Part shown: positions 8,085 to 10,988 of the stretch, one piece after another
Position numbering within the stretch: position 1 is the stretch's first letter
How the letters are laid out: each line of letters begins with the position of its first letter
Assembly (NCBI GenBank): GCA_002402315.1
Contig: DHFP01000177.1
Coordinates: forward strand, 2,631-13,618
Origin: Clostridiales bacterium UBA4821
GTDB taxonomy: Bacteria > Bacillota > Clostridia > Acetivibrionales > UBA4821
Direction of reading: 5' to 3'
DNA length: 10,988 nucleotides
Made by a program: the position numbers and the translations under genes
Notes under the pieces: generated by a model
What the model was told of the DNA's origin: nothing
Database searches by the model: none
What the model saw: only the letters and a program-made list of their open reading frames with translations

Positions 8085-9383
8085 ATGAAGATTGTTTACT
8101 TTGTACATCAATTTTTTCCTCTTCATTTTACCGGTGGAACAGAAAGATATACTTTAGAGGTGGCAAAATCTGTTGCAGAAAGAGGGCATGATGTCCAGAT
8201 TGTAACTTACCAATATAGTGACAAGGCTCAAAGGTTAAAAACCGGGGTCTATGACTTTGAGTATGAAAATTTACCTGTAAGAGAGATATATTCTAGCCCT
8301 CCTGTTTTGCCGAAAAGACTAAAGACTGAATATCGTACCTTTAATTTACTTCCATATCTTGAAAAAACAATGGAAGATTTTAAACCAGATGTCGTGCATG
8401 TAATGCATTGTTTGAATTTTTCTGGCTATCTTTTATTGTTTCTTGCTTCTAAAAAAATTCAAACAATCATCACGCTTACGGACTACTGGTTTTTATGTCG
8501 CCAAATCCAGTTAATAAAACCAAATGGTGAAATATGCCCAGGCCCGAATGGCACGGGAGACTGTTTGAAGTGCGCTTTTCATACATTTATTTATAGATTT
8601 CTGAAACTAAATAGCTATCCCGTAACTAAGAGTATCCCCTGTTTTTTCTTTAATTGCATAGCTAATCTTATAAATTACGATCGGATAGACTATATGAAGA
8701 GTGCCTTAGAGTCTGTAAACGTCATTGTTGCACCAACCCCGTTCTGTAAAGAAATCTTCGAAAGGAATGGATTCAACACACAAAAATTTCTGGTATCACC
8801 CTATGGGATTGATACCTCTTGGAAGGTGAATAAGAGTTTACATCTCTCTGATAAGATAAGAATTGGTTATATTGGAGGATTAGCAAAACAGAAGGGCGTA
8901 CATATTCTCGTTGATGCTTTTAGTCATATTGCGAGTAAGAACTTAGAATTGCTCATTTATGGCGGTGCTTATGATAAGGTATATTATGAGCACTTAGTCA
9001 AACTAGCTTCAGGAGATAGCAGAATTAAATTTTTAGGCACATTCCATATCAAAGAAATGGGGAGAGTTTTATCCGAAATGGACGCCCTTTGTGTTCCCTC
9101 GCTCTGGAATGATTACCCTTTAGTTATATATTCCGCCTTTGCAATGAATGTTCCAGTTATAGCAAGCGATATAGAGAGTCTAAAGGGAATAATGATTGAT
9201 AATGTAAACGGTTTACTATTTACAAGGGGCGATATAAGTAGTTTGGGAAGCATCTTAACACGAATATCTAAGGAACCATATATCTTAGAAGCCCTGTCAA
9301 AAAATATAAGCAAGGTTAAAACTATAGATGATAATACAGAGGAGCTGCTTGAGATATACCAAAGTTTAATAAAATCCAGTTAA
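8085..9383 (+). CDS. GT4-family glycosyltransferase with a four-cysteine cluster
   Basis: A 432-residue GT-B enzyme. It begins MKIVYFVHQFFPLHFTGGTE, the usual GT4 opening with a GGTE acceptor loop, followed by VAERGHDVQIVTY. The C-terminal domain starts at IRIGYIGGLAKQKGVHILVD and ends with the donor-site region CVPSLWNDYPLVIYSAFAMN and PVIASD. In most GT4 enzymes that region holds two glutamates (E-x7-E); here it reads WNDYPLVIYSAF, with Ser350 in place of the second glutamate and one residue fewer. Cys138, Cys151, Cys160 and Cys163 (C-x12-C-x8-C-x2-C) lie after LTDYWFL. I recall a similar insert in a subset of GT4 enzymes, where it could bind a metal or be structural. Start: ATG 8085, chosen from the strong ribosome binding site. 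It likely adds a sugar to the repeat unit; the specificity is unknown. No close downstream gene follows: the spacer to rmlA is 393 bases. Confidence 0.9.
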   Translation: MKIVYFVHQFFPLHFTGGTERYTLEVAKSVAERGHDVQIVTYQYSDKAQRLKTGVYDFEYENLPVREIYSSPPVLPKRLKTEYRTFNLLPYLEKTMEDFKPDVVHVMHCLNFSGYLLLFLASKKIQTIITLTDYWFLCRQIQLIKPNGEICPGPNGTGDCLKCAFHTFIYRFLKLNSYPVTKSIPCFFFNCIANLINYDRIDYMKSALESVNVIVAPTPFCKEIFERNGFNTQKFLVSPYGIDTSWKVNKSLHLSDKIRIGYIGGLAKQKGVHILVDAFSHIASKNLELLIYGGAYDKVYYEHLVKLASGDSRIKFLGTFHIKEMGRVLSEMDALCVPSLWNDYPLVIYSAFAMNVPVIASDIESLKGIMIDNVNGLLFTRGDISSLGSILTRISKEPYILEALSKNISKVKTIDDNTEELLEIYQSLIKSS

Positions 9384-9591
9384 ATAGAGTTTCGTGAAGC
9401 TTATCTCTGTGTCCATCAAATCGGGGGAAGGTCACATACCATTTAAAATTCATGGTGCAGTTTTGGTGTCCTTTGCTGGGGCAGGGTGCATATCATAAAG
9501 CTGCTACCAGTTATTAGAAAGTGCGAAATTGGCTTTTTAGATCAAGGGGCGAATGACTCTTAGCCGTTAAGTGAACGGTTTCCTCAAAATT
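9384..9591. other. Spacer with short open frames and no recognised gene
   Basis: No intact gene is visible here. On the + strand a frame from GTG 9394 to the stop at 9496-9498 (34 codons) contains GEGHIPFKIHGAVLVSF. A second frame, open from about 9462 to the TAG at 9561-9563, contains KLLPVIRKCEIGFLDQG. Both read like protein but I cannot assign them to a family, and neither has a convincing ribosome binding site. Together with the rmlB relic just downstream, the stretch is best seen as decayed coding sequence. A short inverted repeat (CCGTT at 9564-9568, AACGG at 9574-9578) has no T-run after it, so it is not a convincing terminator. No clear promoter was found. Confidence 0.5.
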
Positions 9592-9741
9592 ATGGAGGCA
9601 CTTAACAGTATAAAATACACTATCCTGGTTACAGTTGGGGCCGGATTTATTGGGAGCAATTTTATCAAATACATGCTGAGCCGGTATGATTATCAGTTGA
9701 TTAATTTGAAGCTATCAGCAGTCTGTGTTTTGATTGGATAA
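9592..9741 (+). pseudogene. Truncated 5' fragment of an rmlB-like dTDP-glucose 4,6-dehydratase
   Basis: The frame from ATG 9592 to the TAA at 9739-9741 encodes 49 residues. Its middle, ILVTVGAGFIGSNFIKYMLS followed by RYDYQLINL, is the NAD-binding start of RmlB. It matches the intact copy at 10877: 24 of 28 residues and 69 of 84 bases agree between 9625-9708 and 10886-10969. After INL one codon (the Asp of INLDKL) is missing, KL is still recognisable, and the match is then lost. The first glycine of the GxxGxxG dinucleotide loop is Val (TVGAGFIG instead of TGGAGFIG). About 300 residues of a normal RmlB are absent. GGAGG at 9594-9598 may be the old ribosome binding site, with the original start codon lost near 9610 (ATA). 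Non-functional as a dehydratase. Confidence 0.8.
9625..9708 (+). repeat. Imperfect direct repeat of 10886-10969 (rmlB 5' end)
   Basis: These 84 bases match 10886-10969 at 69 positions without a gap, by hand alignment. Of the 13 codons that differ, nine changes are synonymous. The two copies flank rmlA in the same orientation. Confidence 0.85.
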
Positions 9742-9765
9742 CTAAAAATAGATAAGCAATAGAGC

Positions 9766-9776
9766 AAGGAAGGTGA
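9766..9776 (+). promoter_or_regulatory. Ribosome binding site of rmlA (AAGGAAGGTGA)
   Basis: Two overlapping purine cores allow two starts. AAGGA at 9766-9770 sits six bases before ATG 9777, and AAGGTGA at 9770-9776 sits six bases before the in-frame TTG 9783. Starting at the TTG would give the classic MKALILAGG beginning of RmlA. Confidence 0.6.
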
Positions 9777-10850
9777 ATGTATTTGAAAGCCTTGATTTTA
9801 GCCGGTGGTCGTGGAACAAGGTTACGGCCGCTGACTTATACTACTGCCAAGCAGTTGATTCCCGTAGCCAATAAGCCGATTATTTACTTTGTACTGGAGC
9901 AGATAAGGGCAGCCGGAATAAAAGACATTGGCATTATTGTATCCCCAGAGACTGGGGAGAATATTAAGGCGGTGGTTGGCGATGGTTCTTGCTGGGAGGC
10001 TAACGTTACTTATGTTCTTCAGGAGGAACCGGCGGGGTTGGCGCACGCGGTGAAAACAGCCAGGGAATTCCTGAAGGACTCCCCCTTTCTCATGTTCCTG
10101 GGGGACAACCTCATCCAGGGTGGCGTTGATGGGTTGGTAAGTGAGTTTAAAGGCGGCAGTTGCGATGCAGTTATTCAGTTGAAAAAAGTAAAAGACCCCC
10201 GGCAGTTCGGCGTGGCCGTGCTAGGGCCGGACAACCAGGTGCTTCGGCTGGTGGAAAAACCCAAGGAGCCGCCCAGCGACCTGGCCCTGGTGGGTATTTA
10301 CCTTTTTAGCCCGGCAGTGCATGCAGCAATTGAGAGGATCAAGCCCTCCTGGCGAGAGGAATTGGAAATTACCGATGCTATTCAAGAAATGGTTAATTCC
10401 GGCTGCCGGGTGGAAGCCAGGGTGCTGGAAGGCTGGTGGCTGGATACTGGAAAAAAAGATGACATCCTGGAGGCAAACCGGGTGGTGCTGGACGAGTACG
10501 CCCGATACGAGGTCGGCGGGCAAGTGGACGAAGCGAGCCAGGTGGTGGGCCGGGTGAGCATTGAAAAAAGCGCGCGCATTAATAACAGCGTCATCCGCGG
10601 CCCGGCAGTTATTGGGGAAGGAACGGTTATTAAGGATTCTTTTATCGGCCCGTACACGGCCATCGGCAAAGGGAGCGTTCTGGAAAAGGTAAGCGTGGAG
10701 CACTCGGTAGTGCTGGAAAACTGCTCCCTTTTTGGCGTGGAGCGCATTGAGGACAGCCTGATCGGGTGCAATGTACGGGTAAGCAGGGATGCAAACAGAC
10801 GCCGGGCTTTTCGGTTGTTTTTAGGCGACGACTCAGAAGTTGCGCTTTAG
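9777..10850 (+). CDS. rmlA: Glucose-1-phosphate thymidylyltransferase, long form
   Basis: This enzyme makes dTDP-glucose from dTTP and glucose-1-phosphate in the cytoplasm, the first step towards dTDP-rhamnose and other deoxysugars. The nucleotidyltransferase signature LILAGGRGTRLRPLTYT is at residues 6-22, followed by AKQLIP (24-29) and NKPIIYF. GD-N with Asp110 and the WWLDTG segment with Asp223 correspond to the two magnesium-binding aspartates of RmlA; EKP is at 160-162. From about residue 255, hexapeptide-like repeats (ARINNSVIRGPAVIGEGTVI and onward) form a left-handed beta-helix tail. At 357 residues it is the long RmlA type rather than the short 290-residue one; some long-form relatives act on other sugars or in antibiotic pathways. 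The start may be ATG 9777 or TTG 9783. The gene is much GC-richer than the genes before it, and rmlB follows 26 bases later. Confidence 0.93.
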   Translation: MYLKALILAGGRGTRLRPLTYTTAKQLIPVANKPIIYFVLEQIRAAGIKDIGIIVSPETGENIKAVVGDGSCWEANVTYVLQEEPAGLAHAVKTAREFLKDSPFLMFLGDNLIQGGVDGLVSEFKGGSCDAVIQLKKVKDPRQFGVAVLGPDNQVLRLVEKPKEPPSDLALVGIYLFSPAVHAAIERIKPSWREELEITDAIQEMVNSGCRVEARVLEGWWLDTGKKDDILEANRVVLDEYARYEVGGQVDEASQVVGRVSIEKSARINNSVIRGPAVIGEGTVIKDSFIGPYTAIGKGSVLEKVSVEHSVVLENCSLFGVERIEDSLIGCNVRVSRDANRRRAFRLFLGDDSEVAL

Positions 10851-10876
10851 TTTTAAATTAAGGAGTGAAATTTTAA

Positions 10877-10988
10877 ATGCGTTTGCTGGTAACGGGTGGG
10901 GCGGGATTTATCGGTAGCAATTTTATCAGGTATATGTTAGGCCGGCATGATTATCAGTTGATCAATCTGGATAAACTGACTTACGCCG
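10877..10988 (+). CDS. rmlB: dTDP-glucose 4,6-dehydratase, N-terminal part
   Basis: RmlB converts dTDP-glucose to dTDP-4-keto-6-deoxyglucose using bound NAD, the step after RmlA. Only the first 37 codons are in the window. They begin MRLLVTGGAGFIGSNFIRYM, with the intact GxxGxxG dinucleotide loop of extended short-chain dehydrogenases, followed by HDYQLINLDKLTYA, where the LDKLTYA segment is characteristic of RmlB. Start: ATG 10877 with AAGGAG at 10860-10865. It lies 26 bases after rmlA, so the two are probably co-transcribed. A degraded second copy of its 5' end lies upstream of rmlA. The NDP-sugar dehydratase call is strong; the catalytic residues lie beyond the window. Confidence 0.9.
   Translation, partial: MRLLVTGGAGFIGSNFIRYMLGRHDYQLINLDKLTYA

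Noticed and set aside
9563..9580. Inverted repeat CCGTT-AAGTG-AACGG as a possible terminator
   Set aside because: The stem is only five firm pairs and no T-run follows; it is too weak to call.
9730..9758. TTGATT, 17 bases, TAAGCA as a promoter for rmlA
   Set aside because: The -10 box matches only three of six consensus bases, and such matches are frequent in AT-rich DNA.
10221..10703. Long open frame on the minus strand (160 codons) inside rmlA
   Set aside because: It lies wholly opposite a well-supported rmlA, has no recognisable domain, and long antisense frames are expected in GC-rich genes.
1..10988. CRISPR array, tRNA, rRNA or insertion sequence
   Set aside because: I saw no regularly spaced repeats, no tRNA-like cloverleaf sequence, no rRNA stretches and no transposase or terminal inverted repeats.

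Overview
The window is part of a cell-surface polysaccharide biosynthesis locus, with all genes on the + strand. The genes point to a bacterium, and the nature of the locus is clear. The taxon is not. Strong AAGGAGG-type ribosome binding sites, an AT-rich accessory cluster next to a GC-richer conserved gene, a long RmlA and an iron-sulfur FrhB-like protein would suit an anaerobic Clostridia-type Firmicute, but this is only inference.

Layout. (1) Bases 1-522 hold the C-terminal part of a DegT/DnrJ/EryC1/StrS sugar aminotransferase whose start lies outside the window. (2) Bases 523-765 form a decayed zone that ends in the C-terminal remnant of a UDP-sugar 6-dehydrogenase. (3) Bases 766-6848 form a tight AT-rich block with four-base overlaps or gaps of a few bases: a Wzx-type flippase, a 910-residue fusion of an FrhB-like iron-sulfur protein with a polysaccharide pyruvyl transferase, a SAM methyltransferase and a GT4 glycosyltransferase. 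(4) Bases 6849-7062 contain a second relic, the first codons of a GT2 glycosyltransferase. (5) Bases 7063-9383 hold an intact GT2 and a second GT4 with a four-cysteine cluster. (6) Bases 9384-9776 are a degenerate spacer containing a truncated 5' fragment of an rmlB-like gene. (7) From 9777 the base composition rises sharply: a long-form rmlA, then the start of an intact rmlB that runs off the window.

How the genes may work together (inference from families). RmlA and RmlB make dTDP-4-keto-6-deoxyglucose, the precursor of dTDP-rhamnose and related sugars. The aminotransferase would make an amino sugar. The three glycosyltransferases would assemble a lipid-linked repeat unit, the methyltransferase and the pyruvyl transferase would decorate it, and the flippase would export it. 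No polymerase, chain-length regulator or initiating sugar-phosphate transferase is visible, so the locus must continue outside the window.

The most notable points are the FrhB/pyruvyl transferase fusion and three gene relics (UDP-sugar dehydrogenase end, GT2 start, rmlB start), each at a boundary between gene blocks. The rmlB relic and the intact rmlB flank rmlA as imperfect direct repeats, at the edge of the AT-rich segment. This pattern suggests the variable part of the locus was replaced by recombination.
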